Shown here in pieces: positions 41,956 to 50,059 of a stretch of 61,307 nt of DNA; within the stretch, counting starts at the first letter, position 1; every line of letters starts with the position of its first letter. The stretch lies in contig NZ_BONI01000060.1 of assembly GCF_016862635.1 (NCBI RefSeq), forward strand, positions 1 to 61,307. Reading direction: 5' to 3'. The position numbers and the translations under genes were made by a program. This DNA comes from Catellatospora coxensis. GTDB taxonomy: Bacteria; Actinomycetota; Actinomycetes; Mycobacteriales; Micromonosporaceae. The notes under the pieces were generated by a model. It ran no database searches. It was not told the origin of the DNA and saw nothing but the letters and a program-made list of their open reading frames with translations.

Positions 41956-42558
41956 ATGTTCGTTCAGGTCATCCGCGGCCGCGTGTCCGATCCTGAGGCG
42001 GCCCGGGAGGCGTTCGACGGCTGGGTGCGGGACCTGTCGCCCGGGGCGGACGGCTGGCTCGGCACGACCGGCGGAGTCACCGCCGACGGGCGGCTGGTGG
42101 TGCTCGCCCGGTTCGCCTCGGAGGAGGCGGCCCGGGCCAACAGCAGGCGTCCCGAACAGGACCGCTGGTGGCGGCAGACCGCGCCGCTGGTGTTCGACCC
42201 GACCTTCCACGACAGCGCCGACGTGCGCGGCTACCTGGCCACCGGCTCCGACGACGCCGGGTTCGTGCAGGTCATCACCGGCCAGACCAGCGACCCGGAC
42301 CGCATGATGGACAGCGTGGTACGGCTGTCGGCCAGCCTGCACCAGTTCCGCCCGGACCTGATCGGCGGCACGGTGGCGCTGCACCACGACGGCACCTTCA
42401 CCGAGGCGGTGTACTTCACCTCGCTGGAGCAGGCGCGGGCCGGGGAGCAGCGACGGCTGCCGCCGGAGCTGCAGGGCGCCCTGGACCGGGCCGAGGAGCT
42501 GACGTCCATGCTGTCCTATCACGACCTGACCGAGCCCTGGCTGTTCTCGCCGCGCTGA
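41956..42558 (+). CDS. Tandem ABM-like (antibiotic monooxygenase fold) protein
   Basis: 200-residue protein made of two ferredoxin-like halves that start alike: FVQVIRGRVSDPEAAREA and FVQVITGQTSDPDRMMDS. Each half has the beta-alpha-beta layout of stress-responsive ABM domains (RLVVLARFASEEAARAN; FTEAVYFTSLEQARAGE). No catalytic residue recognised. ATG at 41956 with GGGGAGGT seven bases upstream. Function unknown. Confidence 0.75.
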   Translation: MFVQVIRGRVSDPEAAREAFDGWVRDLSPGADGWLGTTGGVTADGRLVVLARFASEEAARANSRRPEQDRWWRQTAPLVFDPTFHDSADVRGYLATGSDDAGFVQVITGQTSDPDRMMDSVVRLSASLHQFRPDLIGGTVALHHDGTFTEAVYFTSLEQARAGEQRRLPPELQGALDRAEELTSMLSYHDLTEPWLFSPR

Positions 42559-42596
42559 GGGTCGCGCCCGCGCTGCCGGGCACCTACCATGGGCCG

Positions 42597-43217
42597 GTGA
42601 TTTTCGAGCAGGATCAGCGCATCGTGTTCATCGGCGACAGCATCACCGACTGCGGCCGGCGCGACATCGCCGCCCCGTACGGCGACGGCTACATGAGCCT
42701 GGTGCAGGCGTTCGTGACCGCGGCCCGCCCCGACCTCGGGCTGAGCTGGGTCAACCGCGGCGTCAGCGGCGACACCGTGCGCGACCTGGCCGCCCGGTGG
42801 CAGACCGACGTCGTCGGCGAGCGCCCCGACTGGCTCAGCGTGAAGATCGGCATCAACGACGTCTGGCGCTTCTTCGAGAACCGGCCCGACGCCGCGGTGC
42901 CGCTCGACGAGTACACGGCCACCCTGCGTACGCTGCTGGCCACGGCGGTCGAGCGCACCGGCTGCCGGCTGATCCTCGCCGACCCGTACCTGATCGAGTC
43001 CGATCACGACGACCCCCAGTACGCGATGACCGGCGACTACGCCGCGACCGTCGCCGCGCTGGCCGAGGAGTTCGGCGCGCTGCACGTGCCCGTGCAGGCC
43101 GCGTTCGACCGGGTGCTGGCCTCGACCCGGCCCGCCGACTGGGCCCACGACCGCATCCACCCCAACCTGGCCGGGCACGCCGTCATCGCCCGCGCGTTCC
43201 TCGACGTCATCGGCTGA
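42597..43217 (+). CDS. SGNH/GDSL hydrolase (esterase)
   Basis: 206-residue cytoplasmic SGNH hydrolase. Block I RIVFIGDSITDCGRR (nucleophile Ser), block II Gly in NRGVSGDTVRDL, block III IGINDVWR (Asn of the oxyanion hole) and block V DRIHPNLAG (Asp-His) are all present. Likely acts on acetylated sugars or other small esters. The start is GTG at 42597, 38 bases after the preceding stop. A 75-bp palindromic element follows the stop. Confidence 0.9.
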   Translation: MIFEQDQRIVFIGDSITDCGRRDIAAPYGDGYMSLVQAFVTAARPDLGLSWVNRGVSGDTVRDLAARWQTDVVGERPDWLSVKIGINDVWRFFENRPDAAVPLDEYTATLRTLLATAVERTGCRLILADPYLIESDHDDPQYAMTGDYAATVAALAEEFGALHVPVQAAFDRVLASTRPADWAHDRIHPNLAGHAVIARAFLDVIG

Positions 43218-43236
43218 CCCGCCCGCCGCGCCGGAT

Positions 43237-43311
43237 GATCATCCGATTTGCCTGGCACATGGGCGAATGGCGGTCCAAGATACGCCCGACTGCCGGGCAA
43301 GTCGGATGATC
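43237..43311. repeat. 75-bp palindromic element, copy 1
   Basis: Arms of 21 bases (43237-43257 and 43291-43311) pair with two G-U positions; the core arm is CCGATTTGCCTGGCA. A homologue of exactly 75 bp lies in the opposite orientation at 57681-57755 and shares CAAGATACGC in the centre. It starts 19 bases after the SGNH hydrolase stop. Confidence 0.85.
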
Positions 43312-43386
43312 GAGACGGCCCGGGGTGTGGCGGGTGGGTAGGGTGCGGGCATAGGGGCGTATGCGGTCGGGGCGCTGTCGGCGCTG

Positions 43387-44073
43387 GTGCAGGTCGTGGC
43401 GGCGGTCGCGGCCGGGTCGCTGCTGGGTGCGGGCTGGGCGGTGGTCGCGGGCGTGGCGGTCGCGGGCGTGGCGGTGCCGTACGGCTGGGCGGTCGGGCGG
43501 GTGCGGGCGTATCCGGCGAGCCTGCGCGGGGTGGCGCTGTTCGCGGTCGACCACAGCTGGAGCCTGGTCAACACGATCGCCGGGGCCGGATTCCTGGCCG
43601 TCAACCTCGCCCGCGGGCATCACCTGGACCCGCCGCGCTGCTGCCACCGCGGCCGGATCGACCTTCACGAGCAGGCCGTCCGGGGGTACGCCACCACGCT
43701 GGGCAACGTCATCGCCGGCGGGACCCCGGCCAACGAGCGCCACGAAGATCTGCACGTACGCCAGGCGCGCCTGCTGGGGCCGCTCTACCTGCCTCTGGTC
43801 GGGCTGAACTACGCCCTGTTCAGCGTGCTGCCGGTGTGGTGGCTCTACCACGATCACGCCGGCTACCCGATCACCGGACCGGGCCGCTACTTCACCCGCG
43901 GCGTCTACCTGCACGTCTGGCACGAGGCCTGGGCATACCGCCGCGACGTCCGGGACCGCTACGGCGACCTGCCCGTGCCCAGGCCGGGTCGCCGAGTCCG
44001 CCGCAGGGCCCGCTCCCGGCGTGGGCGCCACGATCAGGGTGACCGTGATCACTATACGACTGACAAAACTTGA
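43387..44073 (+). CDS. Hypothetical membrane protein
   Basis: 228 residues. One or two N-terminal helices (VVAAVAAGSLLGAGWAVVAG, VAVAGVAVPYGWAVG) precede a region with His-rich short motifs (ARGHHLDPPRCCHRGRIDLH, NERHEDLHVRQARLLG) and a further helix PLYLPLVGLNYALFSVLPVW. The tail is strongly basic. No family recognised; the HxxxH-like clusters could bind metal. Start GTG at 43387 has no good ribosome binding site, and the frame is open slightly further upstream, so the true start is uncertain. Confidence 0.65.
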   Translation: MQVVAAVAAGSLLGAGWAVVAGVAVAGVAVPYGWAVGRVRAYPASLRGVALFAVDHSWSLVNTIAGAGFLAVNLARGHHLDPPRCCHRGRIDLHEQAVRGYATTLGNVIAGGTPANERHEDLHVRQARLLGPLYLPLVGLNYALFSVLPVWWLYHDHAGYPITGPGRYFTRGVYLHVWHEAWAYRRDVRDRYGDLPVPRPGRRVRRRARSRRGRHDQGDRDHYTTDKT

Positions 44074-44099
44074 AATCTGTCATCTGTCATCCCTATGGT
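44070..44099 (+). promoter_or_regulatory. Probable leaderless promoter with TGTCATC repeats
   Basis: TTGAAA (44070-44075), an 18-base spacer and TATGGT (44094-44099) are followed seven bases later by the ATG at 44107, as in leaderless actinobacterial promoters. The spacer holds two direct copies of CTGTCAT (44077-44090), and TGACA at 44061-44065 gives an inverted partner. These are candidate sites for the TetR regulator encoded downstream. Confidence 0.55.
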
Positions 44100-44106
44100 T
44101 CTGGGC

Positions 44107-45117
44107 ATGGCTACCGACACCATGACCACCCGCCCGCTCGGCACCTCCGGCCCGCGCGTCTCCGCGCTGGGGCTCGGCCTGATGGGCATGTCCGACCTGT
44201 ACGGCCCCGCCGACGAGGCGGAGAGCGTCAACACGATCCACGCCGCCCTGGACGCCGGAATCACCCTGCTCGACACCGGTGACTTCTACGGCATGGGCCA
44301 CAACGAGCTGCTGCTGCGCGACGCGCTCAAGGGCCGCGACCGGGACAACGCCGTCATCAGCGTCAAGTTCGGCGCGCTGCGCGATGCCACGGGCGGCTGG
44401 AACGGCGTCGACACCCGCCCGATCGCGATCAAGAACTTCCTCGCGTACACCCTCAAGCGCCTCGGCACCGACCACGTCGACATCTACCGCCCCGCCCGGC
44501 TCGACCCGAACGTGCCGATCGAGGAGACCGTCGGGGCGCTCGCCGACCTGGTCAAGGCCGGTTACGTCCGGCACGTCGGGCTGTCCGAGGTCGGCGCGTC
44601 GACGCTGCGCCGGGCCGCCGCCGTGCACCCCATCGCCGACCTGCAGATCGAGTACTCGCTGATCTCCCGGGGGATCGAGCGCGACATCCTGCCGACCGCC
44701 CGTGAGCTGGGCATCGGCATCACCGCGTACGGCGTGCTGTCGCGCGGCCTGCTGTCGGGCCACTGGTCCCGCGAGCGCGCCACCGCGCCCGGCGACTTCC
44801 GCGGGCACCTGCCCCGCTTCGCCGGCGACAACCTGGACCGCAACCTGGCCCTGGTCGAGGCGCTGCGCGAGGTCGGGCAGGACAAGGGCGCCAGCGTCGC
44901 GCAGATCGCCGTGGCCTGGGCGCTGGCCCAGGGCGGCGACATCGTGCCGCTGGTCGGGGCGCGCACCCGGGCGCGGCTGGAGGAGTCGCTGGGCGCGCTG
45001 CCGGTCGTGCTGACCGAGACCGACCTGGCCCGGATCGCGTCGGCGGTGCCGGCCGGAGCGGTGTCCGGGGACCGCTATGACCCGCATTCGATGTCGGCGC
45101 TCGACAGCGAGAGGTAA
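44107..45117 (+). CDS. Aldo/keto reductase
   Basis: 336-residue NADPH-dependent oxidoreductase with a TIM barrel. Family motifs: LGTSGPRVSALGLGLMGMSD, LLDTGDFYGMGHNELLLRDA (Asp and Tyr of the active site), ISVKFGALRD (Lys), and near the C-terminus VPLVGARTRARLEESLGAL. At the position of the usual catalytic His (pattern YYQHR in close relatives) the sequence is DIYRPARLDP, so His appears replaced. ATG at 44107 is chosen from the leaderless promoter geometry; an ATG at 44095 is in frame. The TetR gene starts 13 bases after the stop, an operon of enzyme and regulator. Confidence 0.9.
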   Translation: MATDTMTTRPLGTSGPRVSALGLGLMGMSDLYGPADEAESVNTIHAALDAGITLLDTGDFYGMGHNELLLRDALKGRDRDNAVISVKFGALRDATGGWNGVDTRPIAIKNFLAYTLKRLGTDHVDIYRPARLDPNVPIEETVGALADLVKAGYVRHVGLSEVGASTLRRAAAVHPIADLQIEYSLISRGIERDILPTARELGIGITAYGVLSRGLLSGHWSRERATAPGDFRGHLPRFAGDNLDRNLALVEALREVGQDKGASVAQIAVAWALAQGGDIVPLVGARTRARLEESLGALPVVLTETDLARIASAVPAGAVSGDRYDPHSMSALDSER

Positions 45118-45130
45118 GGTCTGCCTCGTT

Positions 45131-45718
45131 ATGGCAGACGCTCCGCTCACACCTGACCGGATCCTGGAAGCGGCGGAGGACGCCCTCCGCCGCTTCGGAC
45201 CGGCGAAGGCCAACGTCGTCGATGTCGCGCGCGCGCTGAACGTCAGCCACGGCAGCGTGTACCGGCATTTCCCCAGCAAGGCGGCGCTGCGCGGGGCCGT
45301 GGCCGAGCGCTGGCTGGCGCGGCTGGCCGAGCCGCTGGCCGAGATCGCCGCCGAGCGCGGCCCCGCCCAGCCGCGGCTGCGCCGGTGGCTGGACGCGCTG
45401 TGCGACGCGAAGCAGAGCCGGGCGCGCGACGAGCCGGAGCTGTTCACCACGTACTACCAGCTGGCGCTGGAGGCCGACGAGGTGGTCCGGGCGCACGTCA
45501 ACGCGCTGGCGGTCCAGCTCGGCGAGATCATCGCCGACGGGGTGGGCCGGGGCGACTTCACGGTCGCCGACCCGTTCCGGACGGGCCGGGCCGTGTTCGA
45601 CGCCACCAGCCGCTTCCACAACCCCGCGCACCTCGCGGAGTGGAACGACCCCGAGATCAAGACCGACTTCGAGGGCGTGTGGCTGCTGATCCTCAGCGGC
45701 CTGGGGGTGCCCCGCTGA
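45131..45718 (+). CDS. TetR-family transcriptional regulator
   Basis: 195-residue repressor. N-terminal HTH: RILEAAEDALRRFGPAKANV, then VARALNVSHGSVYRHFPSKA. The C-terminal helical ligand domain is of the YjdC-like type (FTTYYQLALEADEVVRAHVN). Co-transcribed with the aldo/keto reductase; probably autoregulates through the TGTCATC repeats upstream of that gene. Its TGA stop directly abuts the stop of the convergent methyltransferase gene, with no base between them. Confidence 0.93.
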   Translation: MADAPLTPDRILEAAEDALRRFGPAKANVVDVARALNVSHGSVYRHFPSKAALRGAVAERWLARLAEPLAEIAAERGPAQPRLRRWLDALCDAKQSRARDEPELFTTYYQLALEADEVVRAHVNALAVQLGEIIADGVGRGDFTVADPFRTGRAVFDATSRFHNPAHLAEWNDPEIKTDFEGVWLLILSGLGVPR

Positions 45719-46378
45719 TCAGCTCCTGGCCGGGCCGCGCAGCTCCCACACCCGGGTGTGCTTGACCGTCACGCTCTCCAGCGCGAACGGCGTCGGGACG
45801 TCGTACGCGGCCAGCTCGCCGAACAGCGGCTTGGGCAGGAACGCCCGGTCGGGGTCGCCGACCAGCACCCGCGCGCCGGCCTTGACCGCGCGGCGCAGGA
45901 AACCGGTCATCCGGTCGGCCATCGCCTGGCTGTAGAACACGTCCCCGGCCAGCACGACCTCGGCGTCGGCGGCGTCCCCGCCCAGGATGTCGGCCTGCTC
46001 CACGGACACCTGCACGCCGTTGGCGGCGGCGTTGAGCCCGATCGCGGCGGCCGACAGCGGGTCGATGTCCACCGCGCGCACCGAGGCGGCCCCGGTCAGC
46101 GCCGCGGCCACCGCGACCAGCCCGGAGCCCGACGCCAGGTCCAGCACCCGTTTGCCGGCCGTCGTCTCCGGGTGGTCGAACAGGTAGCGCGCCAGCGCCT
46201 GCCCGCCGGCCCAGGCGAAGGCCCAGAACGGCGGCGGCTGCTCGCTGCGGTACTCGCCCTCGGTCAGCTCCCACAGGCCGATCGGCTCGTCGGCCAGGTG
46301 CAGCTTGAGCTCGGGCAGGAAGGGCACGGGAGCGAGCGCGGCGTACGAGCGGACGAAGTCAGCGGCGGTGTCGGTCAC
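45719..46378 (-). CDS. Class I SAM-dependent methyltransferase (ETF-beta lysine MTase-like)
   Basis: 219-residue methyltransferase. Motif I VLDLASGSGLVAVAAA, motif II around SVRAVDIDPLS and a post-motif AEVVLAGDVFYS are clear. The segment PFWAFAWAGGQALARYLFDH before motif I is the hallmark of the ETFBKMT/METTL20 and nicotinamide N-methyltransferase-like group, which modifies lysines in electron transfer flavoprotein beta subunits or other proteins. ATG at 46378. Convergent with TetR, stops abutting. Confidence 0.88.
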   Translation of the reverse strand: MTDTAADFVRSYAALAPVPFLPELKLHLADEPIGLWELTEGEYRSEQPPPFWAFAWAGGQALARYLFDHPETTAGKRVLDLASGSGLVAVAAALTGAASVRAVDIDPLSAAAIGLNAAANGVQVSVEQADILGGDAADAEVVLAGDVFYSQAMADRMTGFLRRAVKAGARVLVGDPDRAFLPKPLFGELAAYDVPTPFALESVTVKHTRVWELRGPARS

Positions 46379-46397
46379 CCTGGAAGTGTGCCGCCTG

Positions 46398-46426
46398 CCC
46401 GCCCCGGCCGCGTACGGCGGGGCGGG
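46398..46426 (-). terminator. GC hairpin after the lipoprotein gene
   Basis: CCCGCCCCG (46398-46406) pairs with CGGGGCGGG (46418-46426), loop 11 bases, located 19 bases beyond the stop of the minus-strand lipoprotein gene. Confidence 0.6.
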
Positions 46427-46444
46427 TGAGTCTGCCCACCGCGT

Positions 46445-47074
46445 TCACCACGCCGGCGTGATCGGCTCCTGCTCCTCGATGATGATCGGCACCGCGGTGC
46501 CGTAGCGCTTGGGCAGCTCGGCGCGGGCGCGGGCGACGTCGGCGGGCAGCACGCCCACGGTCACGCCGGTGCCGTCGTTGCCGGCCGACGTCGAGTTGAT
46601 CTGGATGTTCTGCTTGCGCCAGTACGCGGAGTCGTTGATCACGCGGTCGGCCAGGGTCTGCAGGGTGGCCCTGCCGAAGGCGGCGTCACGCAGGTAGACG
46701 CATTCGTTCCCGGCCTCGCGGGTGACGAACGCGTCGAAGTCGGCCGAGGGCACCCGGTAGACGATGGCGTGCCCCTTCTCCGGCACCACCTCCAGGCCGG
46801 CGAAGTGCTCGGCGAACCGGCCCTCGCCCGCCACGCCGATCCGGCCGAGCACGTCGTCGAGGGAGGCGCTGGTCGGCCACATGGTCGACCCGGCGGTCTC
46901 GATGGGGCTGGGCGTGGGCCGGGCCAGGCCGCAGCCCGGCGTGCCGGCGCCGTCCAGGGTCGGCGGCGGGGCGGCCGCCTCGTCAGCGGCCTTTTCCTGG
47001 CCCGCGCAGCCGGTCAGGGCCGCGGCGATCAGCAGCGCGGCGAAGGCGCGGCCGGTGAATCGAAAGCTGTTCAT
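46445..47074 (-). CDS. Lipoprotein of unknown function
   Basis: 209-residue exported lipoprotein: basic n-region, hydrophobic core FAALLIAAALTGC with a good lipobox (LTGC, Cys22). The mature part has a Pro-rich linker and a compact domain (SLDDVLGRIGVAGEGRFAEH, GHAIVYRVPSADFDAFVTRE, GVTVGVLPADVARARAELPK). Not recognised. Divergent from the gene at 47139 with 64 bases between. Confidence 0.8.
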   Translation of the reverse strand: MNSFRFTGRAFAALLIAAALTGCAGQEKAADEAAAPPPTLDGAGTPGCGLARPTPSPIETAGSTMWPTSASLDDVLGRIGVAGEGRFAEHFAGLEVVPEKGHAIVYRVPSADFDAFVTREAGNECVYLRDAAFGRATLQTLADRVINDSAYWRKQNIQINSTSAGNDGTGVTVGVLPADVARARAELPKRYGTAVPIIIEEQEPITPAW

Positions 47075-47138
47075 GAATGTCTAGACGCCACGGGCGGGCC
47101 GCCGGTTGCGCCGGGGCGGGTTGCCCCGTTAGCAGGGT

Positions 47139-48224
47139 ATGACCCGAGTGGTGATCATCGCAGCGGCGGTGCTGGCGACGGCCGTGGCGCTGCTGTCGGC
47201 GACCGAGCCCGACAACCGGCCGTGGCCCGGCAAGCCCGACCCGGCCGCCGTGGGCCTGGCCGACCCCGCCGCGCCGGGGGAGACCGCGGTGTCGCCTGCC
47301 GCGCAGACGGCCGCGCCCGCCGCGCCGTACGGGCGGTTCGCGATGCCGGGCATGGCGGCCAAGGCGGGGCAGCCGATCGCCATCCACACCGCGGACCTGC
47401 CTGCCAACGAGGCATCCGGCCTGGTGGCCAGCCGTCGGCACGCCGGGGTCTTCTACTGGCTGCGCGACGGCGGCGGCGCGACGACGCAGCGGCCGCGGGC
47501 CGCGCTGTGGACCATCCGGCTGGGCGAGGACGCCCAGTCCCATCCGGTGCGCCGCGGCGAGAACTTCCCGTTCGCGCAGGTCTTCGAGGCGCCGAACGCC
47601 GACTGGGAGGACGTCGTCATCGACGACGACGACAACCTTTGGATCGGCGACATCGGGGCCAACGACTGCGTGAGCAGGCAGTACCTCTACCGCACGCTGG
47701 AGCCCGACCCGGACACCGACGACCCGTTCATGGTGACCGCGAAGTATCCGCTGGCCTTCCCCGATCCGGCCCCCGGCTGCAAGACCCGCAACGCCGAGGC
47801 GATGCTCTGGCTCGACGGGGAGCTCTACCTGTTCGCCAAGACCGCCAACTCCCCGGTGTACCGGGCGGTGCTGCCGGCCGAGCGCAACACGCCGGTCACC
47901 CTGCTGCCGGTGGCGAAGTTCGACTACAACGTCAACAAGATCTCGGTCAGCACGGTCTCCGACGACCGCACCCGGCTGACCCTGGCCGGCCACGCGCGGT
48001 ACTGGGTGTTCGCGGCCGACCCGGAGCTGACCGGCGACGAGTTCCTGCGCAAGGCGATGAGCGGCAAACCCGTGCACACCGCCACGTTCGAGTCGGCGGC
48101 GGGCAACGCCTCCGTCGAGGGCGGCAGCTACGTGCCCGGCACGCACGACCTGCTGTTCGTCGCCGAGAACAAGGAGATCTTCCTGGTCCCCGACGGTTCC
48201 GTGCCCACCCGCACGCGCCGGTGA
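47139..48224 (+). CDS. Exported protein, beta-propeller-like
   Basis: 361-residue protein with an N-terminal hydrophobic segment (VVIIAAAVLATAVALL) that serves as signal peptide or anchor, then an Ala/Pro-rich linker. The main domain has repeated beta strands with motifs such as SGLVASRRHAGVFYWLRDG, VVIDDDDNLWIGDIGANDC and RNAEAMLWLDGELYLFAKTA, which look like propeller blades, with two Cys (CVSRQYLY and PGCKTRN). Enzymatic role unknown. A perfect palindromic terminator follows. Confidence 0.78.
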   Translation: MTRVVIIAAAVLATAVALLSATEPDNRPWPGKPDPAAVGLADPAAPGETAVSPAAQTAAPAAPYGRFAMPGMAAKAGQPIAIHTADLPANEASGLVASRRHAGVFYWLRDGGGATTQRPRAALWTIRLGEDAQSHPVRRGENFPFAQVFEAPNADWEDVVIDDDDNLWIGDIGANDCVSRQYLYRTLEPDPDTDDPFMVTAKYPLAFPDPAPGCKTRNAEAMLWLDGELYLFAKTANSPVYRAVLPAERNTPVTLLPVAKFDYNVNKISVSTVSDDRTRLTLAGHARYWVFAADPELTGDEFLRKAMSGKPVHTATFESAAGNASVEGGSYVPGTHDLLFVAENKEIFLVPDGSVPTRTRR

Positions 48225-48228
48225 CGCG

Positions 48229-48258
48229 GCGAGGCCGTGCCCCGGGGCACGGCCTCGC
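48229..48258. terminator. Perfect 30-base palindrome between convergent genes
   Basis: GCGAGGCCGTGCCCC joined directly to its reverse complement; as RNA it gives a 13-base stem and 4-base loop. It starts five bases after one stop and lies 19 bases from the stop of the opposite gene, so it can act in both directions. Confidence 0.8.
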
Positions 48259-48276
48259 GCGGGCTGCGATGGCAGG

Positions 48277-48771
48277 TCAGCAGCCGCAGGTGTAGTACAG
48301 GATGTCCCAGTGGTTGCCCTCGTCGGTGTAGAGGTTGCCCGCGCCGGAGCGGTACTGGTAGCCCCAGCCGGAGATGTAGCCGACGTAGGTGAAGTTGTTC
48401 TTGATGTAGTTGCCGATGCAGGTGTACTTGCTGATGTCGAGCTTGTAGCCGTTCCAGTGGCTGTACGTGCCGGAGGAGTGTCCGGCCTCGGTGCCCGCGG
48501 TGATGTTGATGGCGCAGCCGCTGGCGCTCTTCAGCGTCTTGATACCGGTGATCGTCACCTGGCGGACGTTGGTGAACGAGGTGCACGTGGAGTTGTTGCG
48601 GTCGCTGCAGTTGCCGCTGGACGACCAGGTGATCCCGGCGGCGCGCAGCTGGGCGGCGGCCTCGGAGTGGGTCAGGTAGGTCGCGGCGTGCGCGGGGCTG
48701 GCGAAGGCCAGCACGGACGCGATGACACCGGCCGCGACCACGGCGAGGGCCCGGGGTACGAAGCGGGACAT
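48277..48771 (-). CDS. Secreted small protein, M15-peptidase-like core
   Basis: 164-residue secreted protein. Signal peptide 1-29 (ending SPAHA). The mature protein has six Cys and the segment AGTEAGHSSGTYSHWNGYKLDI, which resembles the zinc-site region of M15 D-Ala-D-Ala carboxypeptidases (their GTxSHxxGxAxDI pattern with His and Asp ligands). The C-terminus ends NHWDILYYTCGC, again with a His. A small peptidoglycan- or protein-cleaving enzyme is possible; assignment to M15 is tentative. Confidence 0.72.
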   Translation of the reverse strand: MSRFVPRALAVVAAGVIASVLAFASPAHAATYLTHSEAAAQLRAAGITWSSSGNCSDRNNSTCTSFTNVRQVTITGIKTLKSASGCAINITAGTEAGHSSGTYSHWNGYKLDISKYTCIGNYIKNNFTYVGYISGWGYQYRSGAGNLYTDEGNHWDILYYTCGC

Positions 48772-49038
48772 GGGGGTGCTCCTGGGGTGTTGGAGGTAAA
48801 TGCCGTCCGCTGCGCAGCGATGGGAAGATTTTTACCACACATAGAAGAGTGACGCTAGACGGCGAAGTGTCACGCGACCCGTCGTGATCCGGTGTGGACG
48901 GCGACACCCGCGCTCGTCCGATCGGGCCATTCACCTAGCAGCCTAGGACGGCCCGGCGGTGGTGTCGGCTGCCACCGGCGACGTCAGGCGGAGCGCACCG
49001 TCGGCCGCTTCGCGGCGGCACCGCGGGAGGCGGGGGGC

Positions 49039-49965
49039 TCAGGCGGTCCTCGCCCGCATGGCCCGGTCGAGGTCGCGCATCCGGGCGGTGACCAGGTCGA
49101 CGACGACGCGGCTGGCGGGGGAGAGCTCGCCCTCGCGGTGCACCACGGCGAACGTCTCGTACATCGCCGGGCGCAGCGGGGCCCAGCCCAGCCCGGCGGG
49201 CAGCCGGTCGCCGAGGCCGTGCAGCACGCCGCGCCAGGTGACGGTGTCGGCCAGCCCGCGGGCCGCGATCTCCAGCGCCGTCTCGGTGTCCTCGACCTCG
49301 ATCCGGGGGCGCAGCGGGTGGCCGGTGCGCTGCACCGCCTGGGCGAGCTGGCGGCGGGTGGTGTCGGTCTCGCGCCAGCTCGCGTCGGGCAGCACCAGCT
49401 GGGCCGCGGCCAGGTCGGCGGGGGTGATCCGGGTGTGCAGCCGGGCCGGGTCGGCGCTGACGTACACCAGCTCGTCGCGCAGCACGGGGGTGACGACCAT
49501 GTTCTCGTCCTCGACCGGCAGCGCGATCACCGCCGCTTCGAGGCGGCCCTTGCGCAGGTGCTCCAGGACCTCGGCCGAGTTCTGCCCGACCAGCTCGACC
49601 CGCACGCCGGGGTGCCGTTGCAGCACGTCGGCGACGAGGTCGGCGGTGAGGTAGAACCGGGCGGTGCGGAACAGCCCGAAGCGCACCGTGCCGGTGAGCA
49701 GCTCGCGCACCGAGGCGACGGCCCGGCCCGCCTCGGCGACGGCGGCCAGCGCGGCGGAGGCGTGCGGCTGCAGGGCGCGGGCCGCCTCGGTCGGCACCAG
49801 GCCGCGCCCGACCCGCCGGAACAGTGTCGTGTCGAGCTGCTGCTCCAGCAGCCGGACCTGCTCGGAGATCGACGGCTGGGCGTAGCCGAGCGCGCCCGCG
49901 GCGGCGGTGAACGACCCGTGCTCCAGGGTGGCGAGGAAGCAGCGGAGCTGATGCAGCGACAGCAA
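49039..49965 (-). CDS. LysR-family transcriptional regulator
   Basis: 308-residue LysR regulator. N-terminal winged HTH: LSLHQLRCFLATLEHGSFTA, then ALGYAQPSISEQVRLLEQQL. The C-terminal two-lobed effector domain follows (ELLTGTVRFGLFRTARFYLT). Start is TTG at 49965, with GAGG upstream. Divergent from the EamA exporter at 50060; a GGAA-A-TTCC palindrome lies between them, so this regulator most likely controls the exporter. The 267 bases upstream of the gene's stop side (48772-49038) hold no recognised gene. Confidence 0.93.
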   Translation of the reverse strand: MLSLHQLRCFLATLEHGSFTAAAGALGYAQPSISEQVRLLEQQLDTTLFRRVGRGLVPTEAARALQPHASAALAAVAEAGRAVASVRELLTGTVRFGLFRTARFYLTADLVADVLQRHPGVRVELVGQNSAEVLEHLRKGRLEAAVIALPVEDENMVVTPVLRDELVYVSADPARLHTRITPADLAAAQLVLPDASWRETDTTRRQLAQAVQRTGHPLRPRIEVEDTETALEIAARGLADTVTWRGVLHGLGDRLPAGLGWAPLRPAMYETFAVVHREGELSPASRVVVDLVTARMRDLDRAMRARTA

Positions 49966-49988
49966 GGTTCGGCCTCGCCTGATCTATA

Positions 49989-49997
49989 GGAAATTCC
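49989..49997. promoter_or_regulatory. Possible LysR operator
   Basis: GGAAATTCC in an AT-rich stretch (TATAGGAAATTCCTTCGG) lies between the divergent LysR and EamA starts. It is an inverted GGAA/TTCC pair around one A, in the right place for a LysR site. Assignment is by position only. Confidence 0.4.
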
Positions 49998-50059
49998 TTC
50001 GGACAACGCTGGAAACCAAGGCTACCTCGATGGCTGGATTCGACCTACCGTTCTGTTCC

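Noticed and set aside
48840-48875. GTGAC...GTCAC inverted repeat as an operator
   Set aside because: Only five-base arms with a long gap; expected often by chance in this sequence.
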